The notes: a model not told the origin generated them from the letters alone. Counted from the first letter of the stretch, positions 37,361-46,201 are shown. The stretch: 64,000 nucleotides of DNA from Arcticimaribacter sp002477625 (GCA_943846665.1 OX044358.1:1364001-1428000); one strand, 5' to 3'. Program-made: numbers and translations.

Positions 37361-37418
37361 TTGTGCAAACTAAACCCATCTTATTTAGAGTGCTTCTAAA
37401 TAAAAAACAACGCGAATT

Positions 37419-38306
37419 ATGCTTAAAAATAACGATGAAAGTAATGCATCAAGAATGACCATCGAAGAAGGCTTTTATGTACTTCGTTTTCAAAACGATA
37501 CCGATGAAGTCACCCGTGAGGTTCGAGAAATTAACAGCAGTTTTATTCAATTTCATTTTTGTTTGAAGGGGCAAGGAGATTTCTTATTCAACGCCGGGAA
37601 CTATGTTTTTAATGTAAAAGAAGAACACTCCATTTTGTTGTACAATCCGCAACGCGATTTACCCATAGATTTGAAACTTCAGCCCAAAACGTGGATTATT
37701 GGTGTCGTTATTTCTATTAAAAAATTCCATAGTTTATTTTCTCAAGATGCAGATCACATTCATTTTTTGAGCCCCGAAAACAGCACTAAAAAATATTACG
37801 ACAATGGAAATATTAATCCGAGTATGGCTGTTGTGTTGAGTCAAATATTAAGCTCCAACATTCATGAGAGTATGAAAGCGCTTTATCTAAAAGGGAAGGT
37901 ATATGAGTTGCTAAGCCTTTATTTCAATAAAAATGAAGATACCGATATTGAGCAATGCCCTTTTTTAATTGACGAAGATAATGTTCGTAAAATTCGATTA
38001 GCGAAGGAGATCATTCTTAAGAACATGTCTGAACCACCCTCGCTTCAAGAGCTTTCAGAGAAAATAGGGTTGAGCCTAAACAAGCTGAAAGAGGGATTTA
38101 AACAACTCTATGGGGATACGGTTTTTGGCTACCTTTTGGATCACAAAATGGAAGAGGCCCGACGCATGCTGGCTTCTACCAATTACAACGTCAATGAAGT
38201 AGGACTAAGAATAGGCTACAGCACTTCGAGTCATTTTATAGCTGCCTTTAAAAAGAAGTATGGAACTACTCCAAAAAAATACTTAATGTCATTATCTTCG
38301 CAGTAA
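37419..38306 (+). CDS. AraC-family transcriptional regulator
   Basis: A 295-residue regulator with an N-terminal cupin-like sensing half (HFCLKGQGDFLFNAGNYVFNV, EHSILLYNPQRDLPIDL) and a C-terminal AraC double helix-turn-helix (about 190-290: SLQELSEKIGLSLNKLKEGFKQLYG and NVNEVGLRIGYSTSSHFIAAFKKKYGTTPKKY). It is divergent from hemA and directly upstream of hemH, so it probably controls heme or iron genes. The ligand is unknown. The start at 37419 is the first ATG after a -7 box and palindrome. Confidence 0.93.
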   Translation: MLKNNDESNASRMTIEEGFYVLRFQNDTDEVTREVREINSSFIQFHFCLKGQGDFLFNAGNYVFNVKEEHSILLYNPQRDLPIDLKLQPKTWIIGVVISIKKFHSLFSQDADHIHFLSPENSTKKYYDNGNINPSMAVVLSQILSSNIHESMKALYLKGKVYELLSLYFNKNEDTDIEQCPFLIDEDNVRKIRLAKEIILKNMSEPPSLQELSEKIGLSLNKLKEGFKQLYGDTVFGYLLDHKMEEARRMLASTNYNVNEVGLRIGYSTSSHFIAAFKKKYGTTPKKYLMSLSSQ

Positions 38307-38308
38307 AA

Positions 38309-38338
38309 TAGCTGAACTGCAGTTCGAATTAGCAGCTA
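38309..38338. promoter_or_regulatory. Nested palindromes in the regulator-hemH gap
   Basis: A perfect 12-bp palindrome GAACTGCAGTTC (38314-38325) is nested inside the inverted repeat TAGCTG (38309-38314) and CAGCTA (38333-38338). It lies between the regulator stop codon and the hemH start. No T-tract follows, so it is not a standard terminator; it may be an operator or a leader hairpin. Confidence 0.35.
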
Positions 38339-38353
38339 TACGAAAGAACGCTT

Positions 38354-39379
38354 ATGAAAGGAGTATTATTGGTTAATTTAGGCTCACCAGAAAGCCCAAG
38401 CCCAAAGGATGTAAAAACCTATTTAGGGGAATTTTTAATGGACGAACGTGTGGTAGACCTACCCAAACTGTTCCGTACAATTTTAGTTAAAGGAATTATT
38501 TTAAATACCCGACCCAAACAGTCTGCTAAAGCGTATAAGAAAATATGGTGGGACGAAGGATCACCTTTAATTGTCCTTTCTGAAAGGCTCAAAGGGAAAG
38601 TGTCTGAAAAGGTTTCGACCCCTGTGAGTTTAGCCATGCGCTATGGCTCCATGTCGATCAAAAAGGGTCTGCAAGAACTTGTTGATCAAGGAATAGATGA
38701 TGTTTTTATTATCCCATTATATCCTCAATTTGCAATGGCAACAACCGAAACCATCTTGGTGCTTGCCGAAGAGCTTCGAGATGAATTCTTTCCTCAGGTA
38801 AAGTTTACTTCTTTGCCCGCATTTTATAAGCACCCAGATTATATCCGAGTCCTTTCCAATTCAATTGCTGAAGGCTTGCAAGGAAAAAACTGGGAACACT
38901 TACTGTTTTCATACCACGGAGTCCCTGAACGCCACATCCGCAAGTCCGATATCACAAAATCGCATTGCAAAATAAATGGGGAGTGTTGTGTTACGGCATC
39001 CAAAGCACATGAGTTTTGTTACCGTCACCAGTGTTATGAAACTACCCGTTTGGTTGGCGAATATTTAGAATTAAAAGAAGGAACTTTTTCTACATCCTTT
39101 CAATCGCGATTGGGTGTTGATCCTTGGTTACAGCCTTATACCGATAGAACCGTAGCAAATTTTGCCAAGAGTGGATTGAAGCAACTGGCAATAGCCACGC
39201 CCGCATTTGTTTCCGATTGTTTAGAGACTTTAGAAGAAATTGGAATGGAAGCAGCAGAAGATTTTGAAGAAAAAGGAGGAGACCATTTAGAAGTACTCCC
39301 CTGCATCAACGATCGCGAGGAGTGGATCAATGTAATGAGCCGTTGGATTGACGAATGGGCTTTAGCCGAAGAAGCTTAA
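38354..39379 (+). CDS. hemH: Ferrochelatase
   Basis: Inserts Fe2+ into the porphyrin ring in the last step of heme synthesis. The 341-residue protein begins MKGVLLVNLGSPESPSPKDV, contains SYHGVPERHIRKSD with the catalytic His, and has Cys-rich segments HCKINGECC and HQCYETT. The metal-binding Glu is in SDCLETLEEI. It is 47 bp after the AraC-type regulator gene and overlaps the start of the MATE gene by one base (TAATG). Confidence 0.96.
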   Translation: MKGVLLVNLGSPESPSPKDVKTYLGEFLMDERVVDLPKLFRTILVKGIILNTRPKQSAKAYKKIWWDEGSPLIVLSERLKGKVSEKVSTPVSLAMRYGSMSIKKGLQELVDQGIDDVFIIPLYPQFAMATTETILVLAEELRDEFFPQVKFTSLPAFYKHPDYIRVLSNSIAEGLQGKNWEHLLFSYHGVPERHIRKSDITKSHCKINGECCVTASKAHEFCYRHQCYETTRLVGEYLELKEGTFSTSFQSRLGVDPWLQPYTDRTVANFAKSGLKQLAIATPAFVSDCLETLEEIGMEAAEDFEEKGGDHLEVLPCINDREEWINVMSRWIDEWALAEEA

Positions 39380-40716
39380 TGGCTGAAAAGGCCGTTCAAA
39401 TGGGAACGGATCCCATTGGGAAACTTTTGCTTCGACAATCGCTACCTGCCTCGATTGGTATTTTAGTGATGTCGCTCAATATCCTCATCGATACTATTTT
39501 TGTAGGTCAATGGATAGGGTCTAACGCCATTGCAGCAATTAATGTGGTGCTTCCTGTTTCCTTTTTTATTGCTGCTCTCGGAATGTCTATCGGTATGGGA
39601 GGAGGCTCTATCATCTCAAGAGCATTGGGAAGCGATCAGCGAGCTAAAGCGAATAAGACTTTTGGAAACCAACTCACGCTGACCTTACTCTTTACCCTCA
39701 GTTTTATGACTTTGGGATTGGTTTTTATGGAAGCTATAATTCCATCTTTTGGGGGTAAGGGAGCTTTGTATGCGCCTGCAAAAATATACTATACCATTGT
39801 ACTGTATGGAGTTCCGATTTTGGGACTCGCTATGATGGGGAATAACATCATTCGTTCTGAAGGGAAACCCAAATATGCAATGTATGCAATGATGCTGCCT
39901 TCCATATCAAATCTGCTTTTGGATTATCTATTCATTAATGTATTTGGTTGGGGGATGGAAGGAGCTGCCTGGGCAACTACCCTGTCTTACGGCGTATGTA
40001 TGTCTTATATTTTCTATTTTTTCATCTCGGGGAAATCCGATTTATTTTTGAAAATCTCCGATTTAGCCCTTGATTTTTCTATTGTAAAAGAAATCGGTTC
40101 TCTTGGATTCGTTACCCTAGCTCGGCAAGCAGTAGTGAGTGTAACCGTCCTTATGGTAAATAATATTTTATTTGAATTATCGGGCGAATCTACCGTTGCG
40201 GTCTATGCGATCATCAGTAGGATGCTCATGTTTGCACTATTCCCCATCTTAGGAATTACCCAAGGGTTTGTCCCCATTGCTGGGTTTAATTTTGGTGCGG
40301 ATAAAAAAGATCGCGTGCTAGAAGTAATCCGTACGGCCTTGATTTATGCAACAGTTTTAGCCACCTTTGTATTTTTTGTAATCATATTCTTTTCTGAAGT
40401 CATAGCAAGTGCTTTTACACAAGATCAAGCGGTTATTACTAAGACAAAAGAAGTTTTGATGTGGGTCTTTTTATCAACGCCCATTATTGGAATTCAACTG
40501 ATCGGATCGGCCTATTTTCAAGCCATTGGAAAAGCGATTCCTGCTCTTCTTTTGACTCTCACACGTCAGGGGTTCTTTTTTATTCCGTTGATTTTAATTT
40601 TACCGCGCTATTATGGCGAATTTGGAATTTGGATTTCGTTTCCCATTGCCGAAGTAATCGCCACAATTGTAACCGCTTATTTCTTGAGAAAAGAATTGAA
40701 ACGATACAATAAATAG
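39379..40716 (+). CDS. MATE family efflux transporter
   Basis: A 445-residue drug/sodium or drug/proton antiporter of the MATE family, with about twelve membrane helices in two related halves. Typical parts are GKLLLRQSLPASIGILVMSLNILIDTIFVGQ, GGGSIISRALGS and GITQGFVPIAGFNFGA. The start at 39379 (MAEKAVQMG) overlaps the hemH stop as TAATG and so is probably coupled to it. The exported compound is unknown; its position among heme genes suggests, but does not show, a role in porphyrin or oxidative stress handling. Confidence 0.92.
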   Translation: MAEKAVQMGTDPIGKLLLRQSLPASIGILVMSLNILIDTIFVGQWIGSNAIAAINVVLPVSFFIAALGMSIGMGGGSIISRALGSDQRAKANKTFGNQLTLTLLFTLSFMTLGLVFMEAIIPSFGGKGALYAPAKIYYTIVLYGVPILGLAMMGNNIIRSEGKPKYAMYAMMLPSISNLLLDYLFINVFGWGMEGAAWATTLSYGVCMSYIFYFFISGKSDLFLKISDLALDFSIVKEIGSLGFVTLARQAVVSVTVLMVNNILFELSGESTVAVYAIISRMLMFALFPILGITQGFVPIAGFNFGADKKDRVLEVIRTALIYATVLATFVFFVIIFFSEVIASAFTQDQAVITKTKEVLMWVFLSTPIIGIQLIGSAYFQAIGKAIPALLLTLTRQGFFFIPLILILPRYYGEFGIWISFPIAEVIATIVTAYFLRKELKRYNK

Positions 40717-40772
40717 AAGCACTTCCGATTTGGCTTTCTTTTTGTACTTTAGAACCTATAAAAACAGTCCTT

Positions 40773-41315
40773 TTGCTAGAATATTATAACTACATAAAAT
40801 CCCTTCATTTAATTTTTGTTATCACTTGGTTTGCAGGTTTGTTTTACATTCCACGCATCTTCATATACCACATTGAAGCGCAAGAAAAAACAGCTGTCGA
40901 ACGCGACATACTGAGTGTGCAATTGAAGCTGATGGCCAAGCGACTCTGGTATATTATTACGTGGCCTTCGGCAATTTTAGCAAGTATTTTTGCCTTTTGG
41001 TTGCTCTACCTTATGCCCAGTTGGTTGAACCAAGACTGGATGTTGATCAAGCTCTTTTTTGTTGGGTTATTGTATTTATATCACTACAAAACCCATCAAA
41101 TTTTTAAAGAACTTCAAAACGATGAATTTCGCCATTCTTCTTTTTTTATGCGTATTTGGAATGAAGGCGCAACGCTGATCTTATTTGCAGTTGTATTTTT
41201 AGTAATCCTTAAAAGCAGTTTCCATTGGATTTTTGGTGTTTTATCAATTGTCGGACTAGCGGTTTTATTGATGCTCGGAATACGCATTTATAAGCGTTTT
41301 AGAAAAGACAAATAA
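40773..41315 (+). CDS. hemJ: HemJ-type protoporphyrinogen oxidase
   Basis: A 180-residue, four-helix membrane protein of the HemJ/UPF0093 family, which oxidises protoporphyrinogen IX to protoporphyrin IX in bacteria lacking HemG and HemY. The N-terminal helix HLIFVITWFAGLFYIPRIFIYH carries conserved His and Arg residues; MAKRLWYIITWPSAI and LFFVGLLYLYHYKTHQIF follow. The start appears to be TTG at 40773 (TTG CTA GAA TAT), since no upstream ATG fits. It completes the pathway encoded here and precedes the histidine kinase by 2 bp. Confidence 0.92.
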   Translation: MLEYYNYIKSLHLIFVITWFAGLFYIPRIFIYHIEAQEKTAVERDILSVQLKLMAKRLWYIITWPSAILASIFAFWLLYLMPSWLNQDWMLIKLFFVGLLYLYHYKTHQIFKELQNDEFRHSSFFMRIWNEGATLILFAVVFLVILKSSFHWIFGVLSIVGLAVLLMLGIRIYKRFRKDK

Positions 41316-41317
41316 CC

Positions 41318-42766
41318 ATGGCACGAAGTAAATTCTCCCTAAGGTCGCGCGTATTTTTCTCCATGATTTTGTTGGTGGTAATGACCTCCTTACTTATTCT
41401 CGGGGCGACCTTTTACCAATACTATTCCCAATCCGACGATTATAACTTAAGGCGGCTTGAACGAAAAGAAACACAGGTTAAAAATCATTTATCCTATATT
41501 CTCGATCGCGACGATGCATTCAATACGATTGGAGAAAACCAGCTCGATTTTTATGAGATTTTTGAATCCATTGCACTGATTCATAAAGTAGAATATGCCC
41601 TTTTTAGCCTAGAAGGGGTGCCTTATTTTTTCTCTTATGTGAAGACCGAAAATATGGATCAAGACCAGCAACTCGATCCAAAAATCACACAGGAACTCTT
41701 GTTGAATGAACGGCAGAGAATTGCTATCCAAAATGAACAAGAACGAGGAAGGTTTCAATCCTCCTACAGTGTGTTGTTCGACACCAATAAGCAACCCTAT
41801 GCAATTTTATATTTCCCCTATTTTGAAGACGTATCTTTTAGCACCACGGAGTTGAACACCTTTTTAATGCGCCTCTTCCAGATTTATTTCTTTATGTTGT
41901 TGGTTGCCATTATCATTGCTTATTTTATTTCGAGTTATATGACACGTCCTCTGGAAACCATACGAGCACGAATTGACCGAACGGGCTTATTGAAAGGAAA
42001 TGAAAAAATATACATATCCAATGCCAGTAAAGAAGTAGATAGTTTAGTGAATTCTTACAACAGCATGTTGGATGCTTTGGAAGAAAGTATAGCCAAATTA
42101 GCACGTTCAGAACGAGAACAAGCTTGGCAAGAAATGGCCAAACAGGTGGCACATGAAATCAAGAATCCACTGACTCCCATGCGGCTTACGATTCAAAGTT
42201 TTCAACAACGCTTCGATCCCGAAGATCCTAAAATAAATCAAAAGGTGATGGATTTTTCTAAAATCATGATTGAACAGATCGACACGATGAGTCGGGTAGC
42301 GACAGCCTTCTCAAATTTTGCAACCCTACCTAAGCTCGTTGTAGAAACAGAAGATATTGTCGAAATCACGAGACTTTCTATTGATATTTTTGAGCCCGGA
42401 ATAATTCAGTACTCTAGCTCTGAAGAACAAATTTTATGGGATATTGATCGAACCCAATGGATTCGTATAATGACCAATCTAGTCCAGAACGCAATTCAGG
42501 CCGTACCTCAAGAAAGAGAACCGCAGATTCAAGTTCGCATTCAAAAAGAGATCCTGGGCTTGCGTATAGAAATTGAAGACAACGGTTTGGGGATTTCTGC
42601 GGAAAATATTGATAAAATATTTGAGCCTAATTTTACAACCAAAACGGGCGGAATGGGACTTGGTCTAGCCATTGTGAAGAACAGCATCGACTCTTTAGGG
42701 GGATCTATTCATTATGAAACGGAGCAAGATTGCGGGACAAAATTCATCATCCAATTAAAAAAATAA
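41318..42766 (+). CDS. Sensor histidine kinase
   Basis: A membrane sensor kinase of 482 residues. A first transmembrane helix (about 12-33), an extracytoplasmic sensing region (about 34-185), a second helix (about 186-208) and a HAMP-like linker (FISSYMTRPLETIRARIDRTG) precede the catalytic core. The phospho-acceptor is His279 in QVAHEIKNPLTPMRL; the ATP-binding N, G1 and G2 boxes are NLVQNAIQAV, DNGLGI and GGMGLGLAI. The layout resembles NtrY. No response regulator is encoded nearby. It lies between hemJ (2 bp) and an enoyl-CoA hydratase gene (1 bp). Confidence 0.94.
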   Translation: MARSKFSLRSRVFFSMILLVVMTSLLILGATFYQYYSQSDDYNLRRLERKETQVKNHLSYILDRDDAFNTIGENQLDFYEIFESIALIHKVEYALFSLEGVPYFFSYVKTENMDQDQQLDPKITQELLLNERQRIAIQNEQERGRFQSSYSVLFDTNKQPYAILYFPYFEDVSFSTTELNTFLMRLFQIYFFMLLVAIIIAYFISSYMTRPLETIRARIDRTGLLKGNEKIYISNASKEVDSLVNSYNSMLDALEESIAKLARSEREQAWQEMAKQVAHEIKNPLTPMRLTIQSFQQRFDPEDPKINQKVMDFSKIMIEQIDTMSRVATAFSNFATLPKLVVETEDIVEITRLSIDIFEPGIIQYSSSEEQILWDIDRTQWIRIMTNLVQNAIQAVPQEREPQIQVRIQKEILGLRIEIEDNGLGISAENIDKIFEPNFTTKTGGMGLGLAIVKNSIDSLGGSIHYETEQDCGTKFIIQLKK

Positions 42767-42767
42767 A

Positions 42768-43550
42768 ATGAGCACAACGAATCTTCAGTTAAGAATTCAA
42801 GACCAAGTAGCGTGGATTCAAATCGACCGACCAACAAAGCTTAATGCACTTAATAAAGCAGTTTTAGAAGAACTTCATCAGGTTTTTTCGGAACTCCGAT
42901 TAGACACTAGCGTACGCGTTATTGTATTGACTGGGAGTGGAGAAAAAGCCTTTGTAGCTGGAGCAGATATTGCAGAATTTTCTGAGTTTAGCCCAGCAGA
43001 AGGTCGAGCGCTTGCACAAAAAGGACAAGATGATGTGTTTACATTCATTGAGCAAATGAACAAACCTGTGATTGCGGCAATCAATGGTTTTGCTTTAGGT
43101 GGTGGATTGGAATTGGCTATGTCGTGTCACCTTCGCATTGCTTCTTCTAATGCAAAAATGGGTTTACCCGAAACTTCTTTAGGAGTAATTCCGGGCTATG
43201 GAGGAACCCAACGCTTGGCGCAGATTATCGGAAAAGGAAGAGCGCTGGAATTAATTCTTACTTGTCAGATGCTTCCTGCCGACCAAGCCTTGAGTTTTGG
43301 TTTAGTCACTCAAGTTGTTCCTCAAGAAGAACTATTGTCAGCTGCTGCTGCCTTGGCACAAAAGATTTTAAAGAATTCACCCTTTGCTATTGGTCAGGCA
43401 ATTCAGGCAGTCAATGCTGCATATGAAGAAGGACTGAATGGTTTTGAAGCTGAGGTTACTGGTTTTGGAACTTGTTTTGGTTCTGAAGACTTTAAAGAGG
43501 GCACCCAAGCCTTTTTGGAGAAAAGAAAAGCAAATTTCACAGGAAACTAA
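42768..43550 (+). CDS. Enoyl-CoA hydratase/isomerase
   Basis: A crotonase-fold enzyme of 260 residues with the oxyanion-hole motifs FVAGADIAEF and NGFALGGGLELAM and catalytic Glu residues in PETSLGVIPGYGGTQRL. The two-Glu pattern fits a true enoyl-CoA hydratase of fatty-acid or short-chain acyl-CoA breakdown. It begins 1 bp after the histidine kinase gene and overlaps the convergent acyltransferase gene by 4 bp. No other beta-oxidation gene is close. Confidence 0.93.
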   Translation: MSTTNLQLRIQDQVAWIQIDRPTKLNALNKAVLEELHQVFSELRLDTSVRVIVLTGSGEKAFVAGADIAEFSEFSPAEGRALAQKGQDDVFTFIEQMNKPVIAAINGFALGGGLELAMSCHLRIASSNAKMGLPETSLGVIPGYGGTQRLAQIIGKGRALELILTCQMLPADQALSFGLVTQVVPQEELLSAAAALAQKILKNSPFAIGQAIQAVNAAYEEGLNGFEAEVTGFGTCFGSEDFKEGTQAFLEKRKANFTGN

Positions 43551-44308
43551 TCCAATACTATAGCGTCGGTTATTGTTTTCTCAATGGTGTCAAAAAACGC
43601 ATTTGAGAGGTCAGCTGTAGGCTCAACGGGCTCGTGAACATCAAAGGTTATTTTAACACCCAAAGGAAGTGGGAAGTTGCCCCAACGATTAAACTTCCAT
43701 GAGTTATTGATCGTAATGGGTACGATCAGAACATTAGGAACTTTTTCGATTATGGTTTTTATTCCTCTTGTTTTAAACTTTTTAGGGACTCCATTTTTAG
43801 ACCGAGTTCCTTCTGGGAAAATCAGTGTTGACCAATTGTTTTTTGCTAGCAGAGCAGCATGTCGATCAATTTCTCTAACCGCCTTTATAGGGTTTCTTCG
43901 GTCGATCAATGCAGAACCCCCATTGCGAAGATTATAAGAAACACTCGGGATGCCTTTTCCAAGCTCTTTTTTGCTCACAAATTTTAAATGATGCTTGCGT
44001 AAATGCCAGATCAACGGTGGAATATCAGCAGTGTTCTGATGATTTGCTAGTATGATGAGTGGACGGTTGGTTGGCAACTCAAAGCTGTTGTTGAATTGAA
44101 TACGGGTACCCAAGAGATTGAAGCAACGAAGCAAAAAAAAGTTGAGAATATCTACAGAGACTTTGTGTGCCTGATATCCAAAGAGTGTTCGGCCTACAAC
44201 TTGAACAACATGAAAAATCAATAAATTCATCACAAAGCAAACTAGGAAAACAACCGAGAAAATACTAGCGATGAATTTATACATTTTGATCGGTTTTCTC
44301 CCCTTCAA
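43547..44308 (-). CDS. plsC: 1-acyl-sn-glycerol-3-phosphate acyltransferase
   Basis: Adds the second acyl chain to lysophosphatidic acid in phospholipid synthesis. The HX4D catalytic motif reads NHQNTAD, followed by KKELGKGIPSVSYNL, the glycerol-phosphate motif FPEGTRSKNG and VPITINNSW. An N-terminal hydrophobic helix (about 10-35) anchors it to the membrane. Two starts are possible, 44308 or 44284 (MYKFIASIF); the second looks more natural because the hydrophobic helix follows directly. Confidence 0.92.
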   Translation of the reverse strand: MKGRKPIKMYKFIASIFSVVFLVCFVMNLLIFHVVQVVGRTLFGYQAHKVSVDILNFFLLRCFNLLGTRIQFNNSFELPTNRPLIILANHQNTADIPPLIWHLRKHHLKFVSKKELGKGIPSVSYNLRNGGSALIDRRNPIKAVREIDRHAALLAKNNWSTLIFPEGTRSKNGVPKKFKTRGIKTIIEKVPNVLIVPITINNSWKFNRWGNFPLPLGVKITFDVHEPVEPTADLSNAFFDTIEKTITDAIVLD

Positions 44309-44332
44309 AAAAGGGGTATCCTTTGATATTGC

Positions 44333-44743
44333 TTAACAGAACTCGTCGTAAGCTTGTTTCAGATTTTCCGCAATCATTTCTGCTGGGCGGCCTTCGATGT
44401 GATGACGCTCAAGCATGTGTACCAATTCCCCATTTTTGAATAATGCCATACTTGGAGAAGAAGGAGGGAAGGGAACCATAAGGGCACGAGCACGATCGGT
44501 TGCCTCAAAATCTACTCCTGCAAAAACAGTTACAAGTGTACTCGGATTTTTTTCGTTTGCTAATGAAATACGAACTCCGGGTCTTGCATTCGCTGCAGCA
44601 CAACCACAAACCGAATTCACTACAACCAAAGTTGTTCCTTCTGCACTAATCGCCTCATCAACTTGAGCTACTTCACTTAATTGTTTGAATCCTATGGCGG
44701 TTAATTCATCGCGCATGGGTTGTACAAATTCTGCTGGATACAT
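44333..44743 (-). CDS. Bacilliredoxin (BrxA/BrxB family)
   Basis: A 136-residue YphP/YqiW-type thiol-disulfide protein that removes bacillithiol from mixed disulfides in other organisms. The active site is CGC (Cys46 and Cys48) in NSVCGCAAANARPG, the family hallmark. I start it at 44743 (MYPAEFVQPM) because a -7 box at 44765-44772 would place the longer start (44767) upstream of the transcript. Whether this bacterium makes bacillithiol is not shown here. Confidence 0.93.
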   Translation of the reverse strand: MYPAEFVQPMRDELTAIGFKQLSEVAQVDEAISAEGTTLVVVNSVCGCAAANARPGVRISLANEKNPSTLVTVFAGVDFEATDRARALMVPFPPSSPSMALFKNGELVHMLERHHIEGRPAEMIAENLKQAYDEFC

Positions 44744-44764
44744 AGACTGTTTTTTTAATTTGTA

Positions 44765-44772
44765 CAAAGATA
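44765..44772 (-). promoter_or_regulatory. -7 promoter element for the bacilliredoxin gene
   Basis: TATCTTTG on the minus strand fits TAnnTTTG and ends 21 nt before the ATG at 44743. It decides between the two possible starts. Confidence 0.55.
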
Positions 44773-44835
44773 AAAAGTTTCCTTTATTTCCATTGATTTT
44801 AAGATAATGTTCACTTTATTTTTTAAAGTAAAAAC

Positions 44836-44843
44836 TATCTTTG
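44836..44843 (+). promoter_or_regulatory. -7 promoter element for the TerB/DnaJ gene
   Basis: TATCTTTG fits TAnnTTTG and ends 17 nt before the ATG at 44861. It lies downstream of an alternative start at 44807, which argues against that start. Confidence 0.55.
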
Positions 44844-44860
44844 GATCAAATTTTTATTTA

Positions 44861-45589
44861 ATGATAAAATGGATTGGTGCTGTTTTGGGATATACCTACT
44901 TGCGTTTTGGAGGAGCTGTTTTAGGATACTTTCTTGGAAGTATGATCGAAGGTTTTATGAAAAATGGGACTACACGAACGTTCAATACGCGTAGTTTTCG
45001 TTCCATGGGAACCAATCAGTTTGAATTGAATCTTTTGGCATTAGCCGCTATGGTGATTAAGGCCGATGGAAAGGTGGAGCAAAAAGAATTGCGCTTTGTT
45101 CGCAACTATTTCATTGCAAATTACGGGGCAGATTATGCCGCAACTATTTTCGCTAGATTCAATTCTGAAATCAAGAAAGAAACTCAAAATCTTTCAGAAG
45201 TAGCGCAATTGTTTGTCAGCGGAACACCCTACAACACACGACTACAAATTGTGCATTTTCTTTTTGGAATCGCCAATGCAGACGGAAGCGTTTCTCGTTC
45301 TGAAATAAATAAAATAAATCAAATTGCTGCTGCTTTGGGAATCCAATCGGCCAACTTTGAAAGCATCAAGGCTATGTTTATTCAACAAGCTGGGAATGCT
45401 TATAAAATATTGGAAATAGATTCGAATGCTTCAGATGCTGAGGTCAAAAAAGCTTACCGCACCATGGCAAAAAAATACCACCCGGATAAGCTGAGTAGTG
45501 CTGATCCAGCAATGCTCAAAGGAGCTCAGGAAAAATTTCAACAAGTTCAGGCTGCTTACGAAAAAATTCAAAAAGAGCGCGGACTATAA
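44861..45589 (+). CDS. TerB/DjlA-like J-domain protein
   Basis: A 242-residue protein resembling DjlA: a short membrane-associated Gly-rich N-terminus (MIKWIGAVLGYTYLRFGGAVLG), a TerB-like helical domain (about 50-165; AAMVIKADGKVEQKELRFVRNYF and ANADGSVSRSEINKINQIA) and a C-terminal J domain (about 175-240) with the DnaK-stimulating HPD in MAKKYHPDKLS. It is a DnaK co-chaperone at the membrane by family inference. The HupE-type gene follows 12 bp later. Confidence 0.9.
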   Translation: MIKWIGAVLGYTYLRFGGAVLGYFLGSMIEGFMKNGTTRTFNTRSFRSMGTNQFELNLLALAAMVIKADGKVEQKELRFVRNYFIANYGADYAATIFARFNSEIKKETQNLSEVAQLFVSGTPYNTRLQIVHFLFGIANADGSVSRSEINKINQIAAALGIQSANFESIKAMFIQQAGNAYKILEIDSNASDAEVKKAYRTMAKKYHPDKLSSADPAMLKGAQEKFQQVQAAYEKIQKERGL

Positions 45590-45601
45590 AAGCAAAAGAT
45601 T

Positions 45602-46174
45602 ATGGAAACAATTTGGTTTTATGCACAACTCGGATTCAATCATGTTTTGGATTTACAGGGACTCGATCATTTTTATTTCATCATTGCCCTTGCCATTCCC
45701 TTTGGGTTTCGCGAATTTCAAAAATTAGTATGGTGGGTTTCTCTTTTTACATTAGGGCACACACTTTCCCTTTTTGGAAATCACTTTTTTGAGCTCAAAC
45801 TCCCAGCCGACTGGATTGAATTCCTGATTCCTGTAACCATTGCTCTGAGTTGTATTCCATTATTAAGAACGAAAATCTTCCCTGTTGCCAGTTGGTTTCC
45901 ATCGGTAATAACCTTAATTTTTGGACTGATTCATGGATTGGGCTTTGGGCGTTATTTTTCTCTTATTGTTTCTGAAGACGAAGCTTTAGTCGATTTACTT
46001 TACTTTGCTCTTGGAGTTGAAGCTGTTCAGATCGTTATCGTAGTGGGCATTCTAATTGTTAATCTATTATTTTTAAATGTTTTGAAAATCAACAAGTCCA
46101 GATGGCAGTTAGTCAACGGTGCTATGATCCTTTCTCAAGCCATTCGGATGATCATCGAGACCAGCCCTTTTTAA
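45602..46174 (+). CDS. HupE/UreJ family membrane protein
   Basis: A 190-residue protein with about six hydrophobic helices and family residues such as GLDHFYFIIALAIPFGF, HTLSLFGNHFF and GLIHGLGFGRYF. HupE/UreJ proteins are often described as nickel or cobalt permeases beside hydrogenases or ureases, but many Bacteroidota carry a version with no such neighbours, as here. The metal role is therefore only a family-level guess. It is 12 bp after the J-domain gene. Confidence 0.85.
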   Translation: METIWFYAQLGFNHVLDLQGLDHFYFIIALAIPFGFREFQKLVWWVSLFTLGHTLSLFGNHFFELKLPADWIEFLIPVTIALSCIPLLRTKIFPVASWFPSVITLIFGLIHGLGFGRYFSLIVSEDEALVDLLYFALGVEAVQIVIVVGILIVNLLFLNVLKINKSRWQLVNGAMILSQAIRMIIETSPF

Positions 46175-46201
46175 CCCATACACTATTATTATAAATACTT
46201 G

